Source: Paenibacillus tianjinensis (GTDB lineage Bacteria > Bacillota > Bacilli > Paenibacillales > Paenibacillaceae). Taken from it: a stretch of 64,000 nucleotides of DNA. The translations under genes were made by a program, and so were the position numbers. The stretch is taken from contig NZ_CP070969.1 of the NCBI RefSeq assembly GCF_017086365.1, forward strand, positions 5,146,001-5,210,000, read 5' to 3'. This document shows positions 48,795-57,445 of the stretch, piece by piece (within the stretch, counting starts at the first letter, position 1; every line of letters starts with the position of its first letter). The notes under the pieces are model-generated. The model saw nothing but the letters and a program-made list of their open reading frames with translations. It had not been told where the DNA came from and did not search any database.

Positions 48795-50408
48795 TCACGT
48801 TCCATTTTGCACATCGTTCCAGGCTAACAGCAGGCGGTTCACGCCCTCCTCCAGCGCCTCAGCATCGAGGTGGGCAAAAGAAAAGCAGGCCGCTGCGCTC
48901 CCCGGCCTGATCCGGTACAGCGCGGCGTCACGGAAGTCCGTGCCGCGCCGCCGTGCCGCCGCCCGGAAGGCGGCGAACTCCGCATCAGTGCGCAGCCAGC
49001 GCGCATAGATATGCAGGCCAGCATCGCCCGGCAGCGCCTGGAAGATCGTCCCGAGCCGCGCGGCCAGCAAGGCGCGGAAGATCCGTGCGCGCTCGCCATA
49101 GATGCGCGTCATGCGCCGCAGGTGGCGGCTGTACCCGCCGGTGCCCATGAACCGCGCCAAGGCCCGCTGTTCCAGCTGGCCCGCCGGGAGCGGCTCATAC
49201 AAGGCTTTGGCCTCAGTGACCGGCTCTGCCAGTGAAGACGGCAGCACGGCGTAACCGAGCCGCAGCCCGAAGAACATGCTGTTGGAAAAGGAGCCGACAT
49301 AAACAACCCGCTCCTCCCGGTCAAGCGCTTTGAGCGGCTCTATGGGCCGGCCGCCCCAGCGGAACTCGCTGTCATAATCATCCTCGATGATGACCGCCTG
49401 GTGCCGCCGTGCCCATTCCAGCAGGCTGCGGCGCCGGTCCAGCGGCAGCACCGCGCCGGTGGGGAACTGGCGGCTCGGTGTGACGAACAGCAGCCGTGCC
49501 TCCCAATTCTCCGGGACAAGTCCGGCCTCGTCCACCCGGCCCGGCAGCAGCCTGCCGCCGCCAATCTCCACCGCCCTCCGGATGCCGTGAAATCCGGGAT
49601 CCTCGACCACAGCGCTGCTCCCCTGCTCCAGCAGAAGCTGCGTTAGAATAACGATACCCTGCATCGAGCCGCTGAACAGCACGATCTGCCCCGCATCAGT
49701 GCGGATTCCCCGGGTCATCCGCAAATGGGCGGCAATCGCCCGCCGCAGGCCTTCATCACCCTGGGGAGGACAATAGCTCTCCAGCAGTCCGCCTTGTTTG
49801 CCTCCCGCATAGTTGAGTGCACTCCGCCATTCGGCATACGGAAAGTGCTCCATCTGCATTCCGCTGCTGCGGAAGCTGATAAAGTCCGCACCGGCCCGTT
49901 CATAGACAGAGAGCTTCCGCTTCATCAGGCGTTCCCCCCAGGCCGTGAGCCTAATCGGCGCTACGGCAGAAGATGCTGAGCGGGAGGTCCTGTTTACACC
50001 CGCTGCATACCCGCTGTATCCCCCGTTTGCAGCTTCTTCCTCATGTTCTGGTGATACAGCCAGAAGGCTAACGGAACCATCGCCCGCTGCACGCGGTTCA
50101 CCGGATTCCGGCTTACTAGCTCCAGCTCCGCTGCTTCCTTCCGTTCCGGTAAAGAAGCCGTCAACCGAAACAAATGTGCCGCGCCCCCGCTCCGTTTTGA
50201 TATATCCGTCTGCCAGCAGCATATCGTATACCTGCGAGGCCGACCCGCGTGATAGCAGGTACAGCCCGGCCAGCTTCCTTGTGGAAGGCAGCCGGGCCCC
50301 TCCCGGCAGGGTCCCGTCAAGAATCGCTGCACGGAGCGCATGATATAACGCCAGATATTTGTAGCGGTACATGTCCAGATACTGGTCATACGGCAGCGTA
50401 AAATTCAT
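48795..50408 (-). CDS. MocR-type (GntR/aminotransferase) regulator lacking the PLP lysine
   Basis: 537 residues. N-terminal winged helix (GTLPGGARLPSTRKLAGLYL ... GSASQVYDMLLADGYIKTERGRGTFV), a ~100-residue linker, then a fold-type-I aminotransferase domain with VIIEDDYDSEFRWGG (the Asp that meets the pyridine N). The segment where MocR proteins have GTFSK reads GSFSNSMFFGLRLGY: the Schiff-base Lys is Asn (codon AAC). PLP could not bind covalently in the usual way. GAGGG precedes the ATG. It is divergent from a pyridoxamine-phosphate-oxidase-like gene, a likely target. Confidence 0.9.
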   Translation of the reverse strand: MNFTLPYDQYLDMYRYKYLALYHALRAAILDGTLPGGARLPSTRKLAGLYLLSRGSASQVYDMLLADGYIKTERGRGTFVSVDGFFTGTEGSSGAGASKPESGEPRAAGDGSVSLLAVSPEHEEEAANGGYSGYAAGVNRTSRSASSAVAPIRLTAWGERLMKRKLSVYERAGADFISFRSSGMQMEHFPYAEWRSALNYAGGKQGGLLESYCPPQGDEGLRRAIAAHLRMTRGIRTDAGQIVLFSGSMQGIVILTQLLLEQGSSAVVEDPGFHGIRRAVEIGGGRLLPGRVDEAGLVPENWEARLLFVTPSRQFPTGAVLPLDRRRSLLEWARRHQAVIIEDDYDSEFRWGGRPIEPLKALDREERVVYVGSFSNSMFFGLRLGYAVLPSSLAEPVTEAKALYEPLPAGQLEQRALARFMGTGGYSRHLRRMTRIYGERARIFRALLAARLGTIFQALPGDAGLHIYARWLRTDAEFAAFRAAARRRGTDFRDAALYRIRPGSAAACFSFAHLDAEALEEGVNRLLLAWNDVQNGT

Positions 50409-50424
50409 GTTTTTCCCTCATTTC

Positions 50425-50463
50425 AAAAGTGGACCATTAAAATTAATGTAAACCGGTACTTTT
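50425..50463. promoter_or_regulatory. probable MocR operator in the divergent promoter region
   Basis: Inverted pair AAAAGTGGACC ... CCGGTACTTTT separated by 17 bp between the MocR and oxidase-like genes. AAGTGG-type half-sites are familiar from MocR/PdxR sites (recall). Confidence 0.5.
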
Positions 50464-50540
50464 TCATTGTCAATTCCTCCTCTATGCTAAATAAAATTCC
50501 ATGGAGCATACGCTTCACATCAAGTGAGAGGATGAGCAGG

Positions 50541-51155
50541 ATGCGCAGAAAAGAGTTTAAGATTGAGCAGGAAGAGGAAATCAGGGAATTTTTACAGGGG
50601 ATGAGCTTTGGGTTTCTGGGAACCAGTGACGAACAAGGAGCCCCTAGGGTAACCCCGCTGAACTTTGTCTACGATCAGGGCAATTTTTATTTTCACGGCA
50701 GTCATGCTGGCGGCAAAATGGAGAGCATCCGGCAGCAGAAGAAGGTCTGCTTCACAGTAGCGGATGAATATGCACTTATTCCCTCCTACTTCAGCGACCC
50801 CGAGCTGGCCTGCCCTGCTACCGCTTACTTCAAAAGCGTAACCGCCTACGGACAAGCTGAAATTGTTGAAGATAGTAATGAGAAGGCCGCCGTATTGTCG
50901 CTTTTCATGCAGAAGCTTCAGCCGCAGGGCGGCTATGCGCCAATTGTTGCTGATGACCCAAGGTACCGTTCACGGTTAAAGGGGGTTGCCGTCGTGCGGA
51001 TCGTGCCTGAGGAATTAACGGCCAAATTTAAATTCGGCCAGAATCTGAAGGAGGATGAACGGGCGGGGGTCACCCGGGGGCTTGCCGAGCGGAATGGGGA
51101 GCGCGATGCTGAAACGCTGGAAATGATGAAAAAATATTGCCCTTACCACAGTTAG
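50541..51155 (+). CDS. pyridoxamine 5'-phosphate oxidase-like flavin-binding protein
   Basis: 204 residues of the split-barrel FMN-binding type. REFLQGMSFGFLGTSDEQGAPRVTPLNFVY and NFYFHGSHAGGKMESIRQQKKVCFTV are the typical first barrel strands. The C-terminal part is longer than the smallest family members. ATG 50541 has AGAGG nine bases upstream; ATG 50532 and a longer frame from 50484 are possible. Probably controlled by the divergent MocR protein. Substrate unknown; true PNPOx activity is not implied. Confidence 0.85.
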   Translation: MRRKEFKIEQEEEIREFLQGMSFGFLGTSDEQGAPRVTPLNFVYDQGNFYFHGSHAGGKMESIRQQKKVCFTVADEYALIPSYFSDPELACPATAYFKSVTAYGQAEIVEDSNEKAAVLSLFMQKLQPQGGYAPIVADDPRYRSRLKGVAVVRIVPEELTAKFKFGQNLKEDERAGVTRGLAERNGERDAETLEMMKKYCPYHS

Positions 51156-51212
51156 GGTGGCAGATTCCTCGGAAATTTTTCGAAAAGTATTCAAAAAATG
51201 CGGCTTTCTTAA

Positions 51213-51241
51213 GTGACGACAGCAAACCGCGGTGATATAAT
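51213..51241 (+). promoter_or_regulatory. promoter of the aminotransferase gene
   Basis: GTGACG, 17-bp spacer, perfect TATAAT (51236-51241), about 50 bp before the start codon. Confidence 0.55.
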
Positions 51242-51292
51242 GTTAGGCAATGTTAACGTATATCCCAGAAGAATACCGGAAGGATGAAACTG

Positions 51293-52597
51293 ATGAATCC
51301 ACTGGCTGGACAATTGAACGAAAGCATCAAGGCAGGCAATGAACATGTGTACGATATGCTCTCGGGTCTTGGCAAAGCAATCTATTTCCCGAAAGAGGGC
51401 ATCCTGAGCCAATCCGCTGAAGCGACAGCTCATGCCAAGAAATACAATGCAACCATCGGTATCGCGACGGAGAAGGGCATGCCTATGCACCTTGCCGTCA
51501 TTCAGGATAAGCTATCCTCTTACAGTCCCAAAGACCTGTACGGCTATGCTCCACCTGCCGGCAAACCGGAGCTACGCACCGTATGGCGGGAAAAGATGCT
51601 GCGCGAGAATCCGTCGCTGGAAGGCAAATCCATCAGCAACCCTATCGTGACCAATGCCCTGACACACGGGCTTAGTATTGTTGCCGACTTGTTCGCAGAA
51701 GAAGGCGATGCGATCATCTATCCGGATAAGAACTGGGAGAATTACGAGCTGACCTTCGGCATCCGCCGTCTCAGCGAAATCGTCAATTATCCGCTCTTTA
51801 CTGAAGATATGAAGTTCAACAGCGAAGGCTTGCTGGATGCGCTGCTGGCCCAGAAGGACCGCGGCAAAGCTATCGTATTGCTGAACTTCCCTAATAATCC
51901 TACCGGTTATACACCTGGCCTTGAAGAAGGGGAAGCCATTGTTGCCGCCATTCTCCGTGCGGCTGAGGAAGGCATTAATGTCGTCGTCGTCAGCGATGAT
52001 GCCTATTTCGGCCTCTTTTTCGAAAACTCACTCAAGGAATCCCTATTCGGGCGTCTGGCCAATCTGCATCCGCGCGTGCTTGCCATCAAGATTGACGGAG
52101 CTACCAAGGAAGAATTCGTATGGGGCTTCCGTGTGGGCTTCATCACTTATGCTTCCGAGGATAAGGATCTCTTGGCCGCTCTCGAACAGAAAACGCTGGG
52201 CATTATCCGTGCTACGATTTCCAGCGGGGCGCACCCGTCGCAGACGTTTGTGCTGGATGCCTTGAAATCCCCACAGTTCTTAGAGCAGAAGGAAGAGAAG
52301 TTCCAGATTATGAAAGGCCGTGCCAACAAAGTGAAGGCGCTGCTGGACAGTGGTAAGTACGGCGATGACGTCTGGACCTATTATCCATTCAATTCCGGTT
52401 ATTTCATGTGCCTGAAGCTGCACACTGTGTCAGCTGAAGACCTGCGGCTCCATCTGATCCATCAATATGGTCTGGGCACCATTGCCCTGGGTGAGACCGA
52501 TCTGCGGGTGGCCTTCTCCTGCATAGAAGAAGAACAGCTTGAGGATCTGTTTGATCTGGTATATGCAGGCGTCCGTGACTTGGAAAAAGCCGAATAA
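51293..52597 (+). CDS. class I/II pyridoxal-phosphate aminotransferase
   Basis: 434 residues. YGYAPPAGKPELRTVWREKML, NFPNNPTGYTPG, VSDDAYFGLFF, and KIDGATKEEFVWGFRVGF with the PLP Lys and phosphate Arg. Fold-type-I aspartate-aminotransferase-like; the amino acid substrate is not clear. ATG 51293 has GGAAGG nine bases upstream; ATG 51284 overlaps that site. Own promoter and terminator (52616), so a single-gene transcript. It is not visibly tied to the MocR pair. Confidence 0.92.
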   Translation: MNPLAGQLNESIKAGNEHVYDMLSGLGKAIYFPKEGILSQSAEATAHAKKYNATIGIATEKGMPMHLAVIQDKLSSYSPKDLYGYAPPAGKPELRTVWREKMLRENPSLEGKSISNPIVTNALTHGLSIVADLFAEEGDAIIYPDKNWENYELTFGIRRLSEIVNYPLFTEDMKFNSEGLLDALLAQKDRGKAIVLLNFPNNPTGYTPGLEEGEAIVAAILRAAEEGINVVVVSDDAYFGLFFENSLKESLFGRLANLHPRVLAIKIDGATKEEFVWGFRVGFITYASEDKDLLAALEQKTLGIIRATISSGAHPSQTFVLDALKSPQFLEQKEEKFQIMKGRANKVKALLDSGKYGDDVWTYYPFNSGYFMCLKLHTVSAEDLRLHLIHQYGLGTIALGETDLRVAFSCIEEEQLEDLFDLVYAGVRDLEKAE

Positions 52598-52615
52598 CGA
52601 ATTAGAGTACAGCGA

Positions 52616-52646
52616 ACAGCTCCGGGATAACCGGAGCTGTTTTTTT
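52616..52646 (+). terminator. terminator of the aminotransferase gene
   Basis: ACAGCTCCGG/CCGGAGCTGT with a 5-nt loop and T7. Confidence 0.92.
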
Positions 52647-52671
52647 GACGAATCTCACGGCATTGGCCTAT

Positions 52672-52699
52672 ACACGTTCTTCCCCCGGCACATACAATA
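52672..52699 (+). promoter_or_regulatory. possible sporulation sigma (SigK/SigE-type) promoter of yjcZ-like gene
   Basis: CATACAATA (52691-52699) fits CATAnnnTA; ACAC 15-16 bp upstream (52672-52675) is a possible SigK -35. It precedes a sporulation-type gene by ~43 bp. Confidence 0.4.
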
Positions 52700-52741
52700 C
52701 GATGTACACAAGTACAACACACATTCGAAAGGGGAATGAAC

Positions 52742-52855
52742 ATGAGCGAAGAAGTAAGAGGCGGCGGATACGGATACCCTGGATTTACAAGCACTGGTGC
52801 AATTCTTGTTCTCTTTATCCTGCTGGTTATCATCAGCCGTTCACTCTTTGTCTAA
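52742..52855 (+). CDS. YjcZ-family small sporulation protein
   Basis: 37 residues: a Gly/Tyr-rich start (VRGGGYGYPGF) and one C-terminal membrane segment (AILVLFILLVIISRSLFV). This is the YjcZ pattern found in Bacillales; members are small spore-associated membrane peptides of unknown role. AAGGGG precedes the ATG, and a possible mother-cell promoter lies upstream. Confidence 0.85.
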   Translation: MSEEVRGGGYGYPGFTSTGAILVLFILLVIISRSLFV

Positions 52856-52965
52856 CCGGGAATGATGATCCCGGGAGGGAGCCCCTGGCTCTCTCCCCTC
52901 TCCCGTGTTATACGCCATTCCCTATCAGGCGGAAGCTACGAGGGTATGTGAAACTTTCCTGATAT

Positions 52966-53020
52966 ACAGCAAAGAGGCCTTAAATGAGAGCTTTTGCTCT
53001 TCTCAAGGCCTCTTTGCTGT
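52966..53020 (-). terminator. terminator of the ecs operon
   Basis: ACAGCAAAGAGGCCTT/AAGGCCTCTTTGCTGT, perfect 16-bp arms with a small inner hairpin, immediately after the ecsB stop. T runs are weak, so it is called on stem strength. Confidence 0.75.
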
Positions 53021-54237
53021 TATAAATCGTCGTCCTGATCCAATGCTTTGCGCTCCATATAGACCTTGAAGAAATAAGCCAGCAGCGTACCGGCAAGTAA
53101 ACTGCCGATTGCGGGCAGCGGACGTTCTCCCAAAGTAAACAGAAAAGGCCATCCCAGTACCAATACCAGTACCAACTGGGTACGGAAAATAAATTGTGTT
53201 GTGTTATCTCCCTTGCTGCCTGCAGGCAGCGGATAGACGGTCAGCCAGAACGACTCACTGTGCAGCTTGCGCAGCGCCGACAGCTGGATGCCGATAAGGA
53301 ACAGGAAGAGCAGATAGATGCCGCTGCCGGCATAGCTGGCGCGGTTCCACCAGACCAGCAGCAGCGCCAGGACAGCAATCCGCATAACAATACCGAAGAT
53401 ATCGCCCCTGGCAAAGCTTTTAGTTAGCAAAAAGCGGTATGCGCTGTCCCTGCGCCAGGCGATGCCTCCGCCCCAGCGGGACAGGTAACGCCGCGAATAG
53501 ACCCGCTGCTCGCGGCCCGGAACATCCACGAACCAGCCGAGCATCATCAGGGCTCTTGTCCCCTGATTCCGCTCCGTGGCAATCAGCCGCTCCCACGGTA
53601 CGCTATGACGGTTCGGTACGCTGAGTGCTGCCAGATAAGCCGCAGCCAGAATGACGATAAAGATTAATGCCTGCAGCGATGGCTGCCACAGCCATGCTGC
53701 AATCATCAGCCCGAGGGCTGCCCAGCGCAGCAGTCTAAATCCGGCCGAAGCAGGACGCGAGAGCATCACGATTTCCCGCCATAGCCCGTAGCTCGACAGC
53801 AACTTCACCGCAATCAACACCACGGCTGTAAGCAGCAGCTGCTTCGGAGAATGGTCCGTACGTATGTACAAAGGCCAGAGTGTAATGAGGATAAAAGCCA
53901 ACCGCAGAATTTTCCACACATTCCCGCTCACCCAGGCCGGAGCGAAGTACTCTCTCATCCGGTGGCCTTGCGGGAGCAAAAAGACCGTATCCGGGCTCTG
54001 CAGATAGGTCCGGAAGCTGCTGTGCACTGCTGCAGGCAGCAGCAGAATCAGCATAATCCAGCGGATCGGCAGATCTGCCGGAGTATCACGGAGCAGCGCA
54101 GTGTACCAGGCGGAGAAGACTATCAGCACCAGCAGCAGCAGCATCGCTACACCGCTCTTAATGACATAGCCCACATACGGGAGCATGCTTCCCATGAATC
54201 GGCTGCGCCGCTGCCGGCGCAGCTCTTTCAAATCCAT
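53020..54237 (-). CDS. ecsB: ABC transporter permease EcsB
   Basis: 405 residues, close to Bacillus EcsB. Basic N-terminus MDLKELRRQRRSRFMGSMLPYVGYVIKSG, then about nine hydrophobic segments; the central basic loop with YSRRYLSRWGGGIAWRRDSAYRFLLTKSFARGD is typical. With EcsA it forms an exporter known in Bacillus to affect protein secretion and intramembrane proteolysis. One base after the ecsA stop. No ecsC follows. Confidence 0.9.
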   Translation of the reverse strand: MDLKELRRQRRSRFMGSMLPYVGYVIKSGVAMLLLLVLIVFSAWYTALLRDTPADLPIRWIMLILLLPAAVHSSFRTYLQSPDTVFLLPQGHRMREYFAPAWVSGNVWKILRLAFILITLWPLYIRTDHSPKQLLLTAVVLIAVKLLSSYGLWREIVMLSRPASAGFRLLRWAALGLMIAAWLWQPSLQALIFIVILAAAYLAALSVPNRHSVPWERLIATERNQGTRALMMLGWFVDVPGREQRVYSRRYLSRWGGGIAWRRDSAYRFLLTKSFARGDIFGIVMRIAVLALLLVWWNRASYAGSGIYLLFLFLIGIQLSALRKLHSESFWLTVYPLPAGSKGDNTTQFIFRTQLVLVLVLGWPFLFTLGERPLPAIGSLLAGTLLAYFFKVYMERKALDQDDDL

Positions 54238-54238
54238 A

Positions 54239-54985
54239 TCATTTCCCTCCCTGCACCAGTTCGTAGAACAGCTGCTCCAGGTTAAGGCCGCGAAGTCCGG
54301 CGGCTTCGGTCATTTCCTTAAGCGTACCCTGGGCAATAACCTTGCCGCGGTGCAGCACAATGAAGCGGTCGCAGTAATTCTCGATGGTAGAAAGAATATG
54401 AGAGCTAAGCAGGATGGAGGCCCCTGATTTCTTCAGATCCAGCATGAAATCGAGCAGGGAACGGATACCGAGCGGATCAAGTCCCAAAAAAGGCTCATCA
54501 ATCACATAGAGCGCCGGCCGTGCCACGAAGGCACACATAATCATTACCTTCTGCTTCATACCCTTGGACAAATGGGAGGACAATGTATCCATCTTGTCCT
54601 CCATATTGAACAGTGCCGCCAGCTGACCGGTGCGCGATTCATAATCGCTGCGATCCACGCCATAAGCCCTGGCTGTAAATTCGACATGCTCCCGGACCGT
54701 CATTTCCTCATACAGCAGAGGCGATTCCGGCACGAATGTCAGCGCACTGTGATACCCTTCCGGGTCGTCGCTCCGGGTCTTGCCCTGCACGGTAATTTCA
54801 CCTTTGTGGGGCGACATCAGCCCCAGAATATGCTTCATGGTCGTACTTTTGCCCGCTCCATTGAGTCCGATCAGTCCAACCATTTCACCGGGCTGTACCT
54901 GAAGGCCGATATCATGAAGTACCGGCTTGTTGAGACTATATCCTCCGCTTAAGCCCGTAATTTGCAGTACGGGGGCAGTATTCAT
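54239..54985 (-). CDS. ecsA: ABC transporter ATP-binding protein EcsA
   Basis: 248 residues. Walker A GLNGAGKSTT, signature HLSKGMKQKVMI, Walker B LYVIDEPFLGLD. Length and partner gene fit EcsA. Its ATG overlaps the DEAD-box helicase stop (ATGA), an unusual linkage that would tie ecs expression to the helicase transcript unless an internal promoter exists. Confidence 0.92.
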   Translation of the reverse strand: MNTAPVLQITGLSGGYSLNKPVLHDIGLQVQPGEMVGLIGLNGAGKSTTMKHILGLMSPHKGEITVQGKTRSDDPEGYHSALTFVPESPLLYEEMTVREHVEFTARAYGVDRSDYESRTGQLAALFNMEDKMDTLSSHLSKGMKQKVMIMCAFVARPALYVIDEPFLGLDPLGIRSLLDFMLDLKKSGASILLSSHILSTIENYCDRFIVLHRGKVIAQGTLKEMTEAAGLRGLNLEQLFYELVQGGK

Positions 54986-56469
54986 TGACCGTCACCTCTC
55001 GGGGTTTTGTCCTTGAGCCATTTCGGAGCTCCCTTATTCTTACGGTTCTTCTCACGCTCGCTACTGCTGATGCGTGCTTTGCCCGCAGGAGCGGCCGGAC
55101 TGCGTCCGCCTGCGGCTTGGCCTGCACCATGATGCGGCTCACGCCGTACCTCTCCGCCGGTACTTGGGCTACCCGACAGTCCCTGACGCGCTGTCGCCGG
55201 TCTGGCACCTGGAGCATCGGGCTGCACAGTTGCCGTCCGCACCGGCTTGCTGCTGCCCGGTGCAGCACTTTCCCGGCGCGGTGCATCAGTTCCGTCGCTT
55301 CCCCGGCTGCTGCCTGCAGGCCTGCGGACTTCATCCGCCGGCCGCGCCTTGCCGGCGGACATCGCCCGCTCATCCAGCTGGATGTCCAGCTCACGGGCAA
55401 ACTTGCGCATGATGAAGGTCTGCTGCTCGGTAACAATCGTAACCGACAGGCCGCGCTTGCCCATGCGTCCCGTACGTCCGGCCCGGTGCACATAGTGCTC
55501 GGAATCAAATGCCGGGTCGTAGCTGACCACAAGTGTCAGATTCTCAATATCCAGACCCCGGGCTGCTACATCGCTGGCTACCAGCACCCGGAACTTCCCG
55601 CTCTTGAACTTAGCCAGCACATTACTGCGCGTAACCTTGTCGGCATCGCCGTAGAGTGCCGCTGCGCTCAGGCCGAGATGGTTCAGCTTCGCCTGTACTT
55701 CGGCTATGTCCTCAGTAGCGTTAACGAATACAATCGCCCGTTCCGGGTTGTAATGGCGGATGACGCGGCGCAGCATATCTATCTTGTTACGCTCCTCGGC
55801 CACCACATAATGATGTTCCAGGGACTGTGCGGTCATAACCCCCGGATCAATCCCGACTTCGGCCGGGTCTTTCATTTCCCGGGCAGCCAATGCTTTGGTT
55901 TCCGGCCCGATGGTTGCCGACAGCATAATGAGCTGGCGTGTGCGCAAGGCGCTGCTGACGATCTTGGCTACCTCACCGGCTCCGCTAAGCTGGAACATCT
56001 GGTCCGCCTCATCGATGACAATCGTGGTGACTTCGTGCATTTTCAGCTTGCGCAGGCCAATCAGCTCCCGGATGCGGCCCGGGGTGCCGACGACAAGCTG
56101 CGGGTGTTCACGCAGCTTGTCGATCTGGCGTTTAATCGCAGCACCACCGATCAGTCCCATCACCTTGATGCCGCGATGATCTCCGTACCGTTCTGCCTCG
56201 CGGAGGATTTGCATCGCCAGTTCCTGGGTTGGGGCCAGCACCAGCTTCTGCACCACTCTCTGCTCCGGATTAATTCCTTGAAGCAGCGGCAGCAGGTATG
56301 CCAAAGTCTTGCCTGTTCCTGTCTGGGAAGCGGCCAGCACATCCCTTCCCTCCAGCAGAAGCGGGATCGTCTGCTCCTGAACAGGGGATGGGGCGGTAAT
56401 GCCGAATTCCGACAATCTGGCAACAAGGTCTTCCTGGATGCCGATGGCCGCAAAAGATGCGTTAGTCAT
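54982..56469 (-). CDS. DEAD-box RNA helicase
   Basis: 495 residues. The Q motif FGITAPSPVQEQTIPLLL, motif I ASQTGTGKT, Ia APTQELAMQ, Ib TPGRI, II IDEADQM, III LSATIG, V ASDVAARGLDI and VI HRAGRTGRMG are all present. Residues ~380-495 are a basic, Arg/Pro/Gly/Ser-rich tail suited to RNA binding. Unwinds RNA for ribosome assembly or mRNA decay. Resembles the CshB/YfmL/DbpA group; the exact orthologue is unclear. Followed by ecsA with a 4-bp overlap. Confidence 0.93.
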   Translation of the reverse strand: MTNASFAAIGIQEDLVARLSEFGITAPSPVQEQTIPLLLEGRDVLAASQTGTGKTLAYLLPLLQGINPEQRVVQKLVLAPTQELAMQILREAERYGDHRGIKVMGLIGGAAIKRQIDKLREHPQLVVGTPGRIRELIGLRKLKMHEVTTIVIDEADQMFQLSGAGEVAKIVSSALRTRQLIMLSATIGPETKALAAREMKDPAEVGIDPGVMTAQSLEHHYVVAEERNKIDMLRRVIRHYNPERAIVFVNATEDIAEVQAKLNHLGLSAAALYGDADKVTRSNVLAKFKSGKFRVLVASDVAARGLDIENLTLVVSYDPAFDSEHYVHRAGRTGRMGKRGLSVTIVTEQQTFIMRKFARELDIQLDERAMSAGKARPADEVRRPAGSSRGSDGTDAPRRESAAPGSSKPVRTATVQPDAPGARPATARQGLSGSPSTGGEVRREPHHGAGQAAGGRSPAAPAGKARISSSEREKNRKNKGAPKWLKDKTPRGDGQ

Positions 56470-56640
56470 AATTGTATTTCATCCTTTTCGCTTGAGTTAA
56501 TATCATCATTATATGCCAAAAAGGCCTCTCCACCAAATGGAAGGCCGTATCGTTAGAGTAGGGCTTATATCAGCTTAGCTCAGCCCGCAGAAAAGAGGAT
56601 GATCCGCCGGATAACAACGGGCCTCTTCTTTCCTGCATAT

Positions 56641-57417
56641 CTATTTACGGTTCATTGCGTTATAAGTCAGCTTATCCGCCAGACGGGGGAATAAGGCATA
56701 CAGGCGGATACCGAAAGCAGCAAGCCCCGGAAGATCCACTTCTTCTTTGCCCTTCTCCATCAGCTTCACGATCTTGGCGGAGACATGCTGCGGGGTCATC
56801 ATCATTCTGGCTACACTTTTCTCGTAGTTGCCGGAAGGATCCGCCGTTTTGAAGAAATCGGTGGCAATCGGTCCCGGATTGACAGCTGATACGATAATGC
56901 CGCTCTTGCGAAGCTCCTGGCGCAATGCATTCGTAAAGCCCAGTACCGCATGTTTGGTAGCCGTATAGGCAACCGCCCGGGCTGTGCCGATTTTGCCGGC
57001 CATGGAGGCCACATTCACAATCTGTCCGCTTCCCCGCTGAAGCATATGCGGAACAACAGCTTTGGTGCAGCGGACGATCCCCATATAGTTGACGTCCATC
57101 ATATCGGCAAATTCCTGCGGCTCCATCTCGGTAAATCCGGCAAATTTGCCGTAACCGGCGTTGTTCAGCAGGATATCGATTCTGCCGTAAACGTCAAGAA
57201 TTTCCGCGAAAACCTGCTCAACCTCGGCCTCTTTAGTAACATCGCAGGTGTACAGTCCAAAAACGCCCGGAATACCGGCCGCCGTTTCTTTCAGCTTATC
57301 TTCCGAACGGGCCAGCAAAATGGGAACAGCCCCCCGCTTGCTGAGCATCTGCGCCGTGATTGCACCGATCCCGCTCGAAGCTCCTGTAATAACCACAATT
57401 TTGTCTTTAAGTTGCAT
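56641..57417 (-). CDS. short-chain dehydrogenase/reductase
   Basis: 258 residues, classical SDR. TGASSGIG (~11-18) binds NAD(P); NNAG at ~88; catalytic Ser in NVASMAGKIG, YTATK gives Tyr/Lys; NPGPIATDF follows. The C-terminal LPGLAAFGIRLYALFPRLADKLTYNAMNRK is a hydrophobic stretch typical of YqjQ/DltE-like members. Substrate unknown. Stand-alone gene, 28 bp from cheX. Confidence 0.92.
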   Translation of the reverse strand: MQLKDKIVVITGASSGIGAITAQMLSKRGAVPILLARSEDKLKETAAGIPGVFGLYTCDVTKEAEVEQVFAEILDVYGRIDILLNNAGYGKFAGFTEMEPQEFADMMDVNYMGIVRCTKAVVPHMLQRGSGQIVNVASMAGKIGTARAVAYTATKHAVLGFTNALRQELRKSGIIVSAVNPGPIATDFFKTADPSGNYEKSVARMMMTPQHVSAKIVKLMEKGKEEVDLPGLAAFGIRLYALFPRLADKLTYNAMNRK

Positions 57418-57445
57418 GAATATCCGTCAGCTCCTAATGATCACC

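Noticed and set aside
52616..52646. Hairpin as a regulatory element of yjcZ
   Set aside because: Stem plus T7 directly after the aminotransferase stop is a standard terminator.
54985..56556. 523-codon plus-strand open frame opposite the DEAD-box helicase
   Set aside because: The opposite strand carries the full set of helicase motifs; this frame is an open shadow with no family features.
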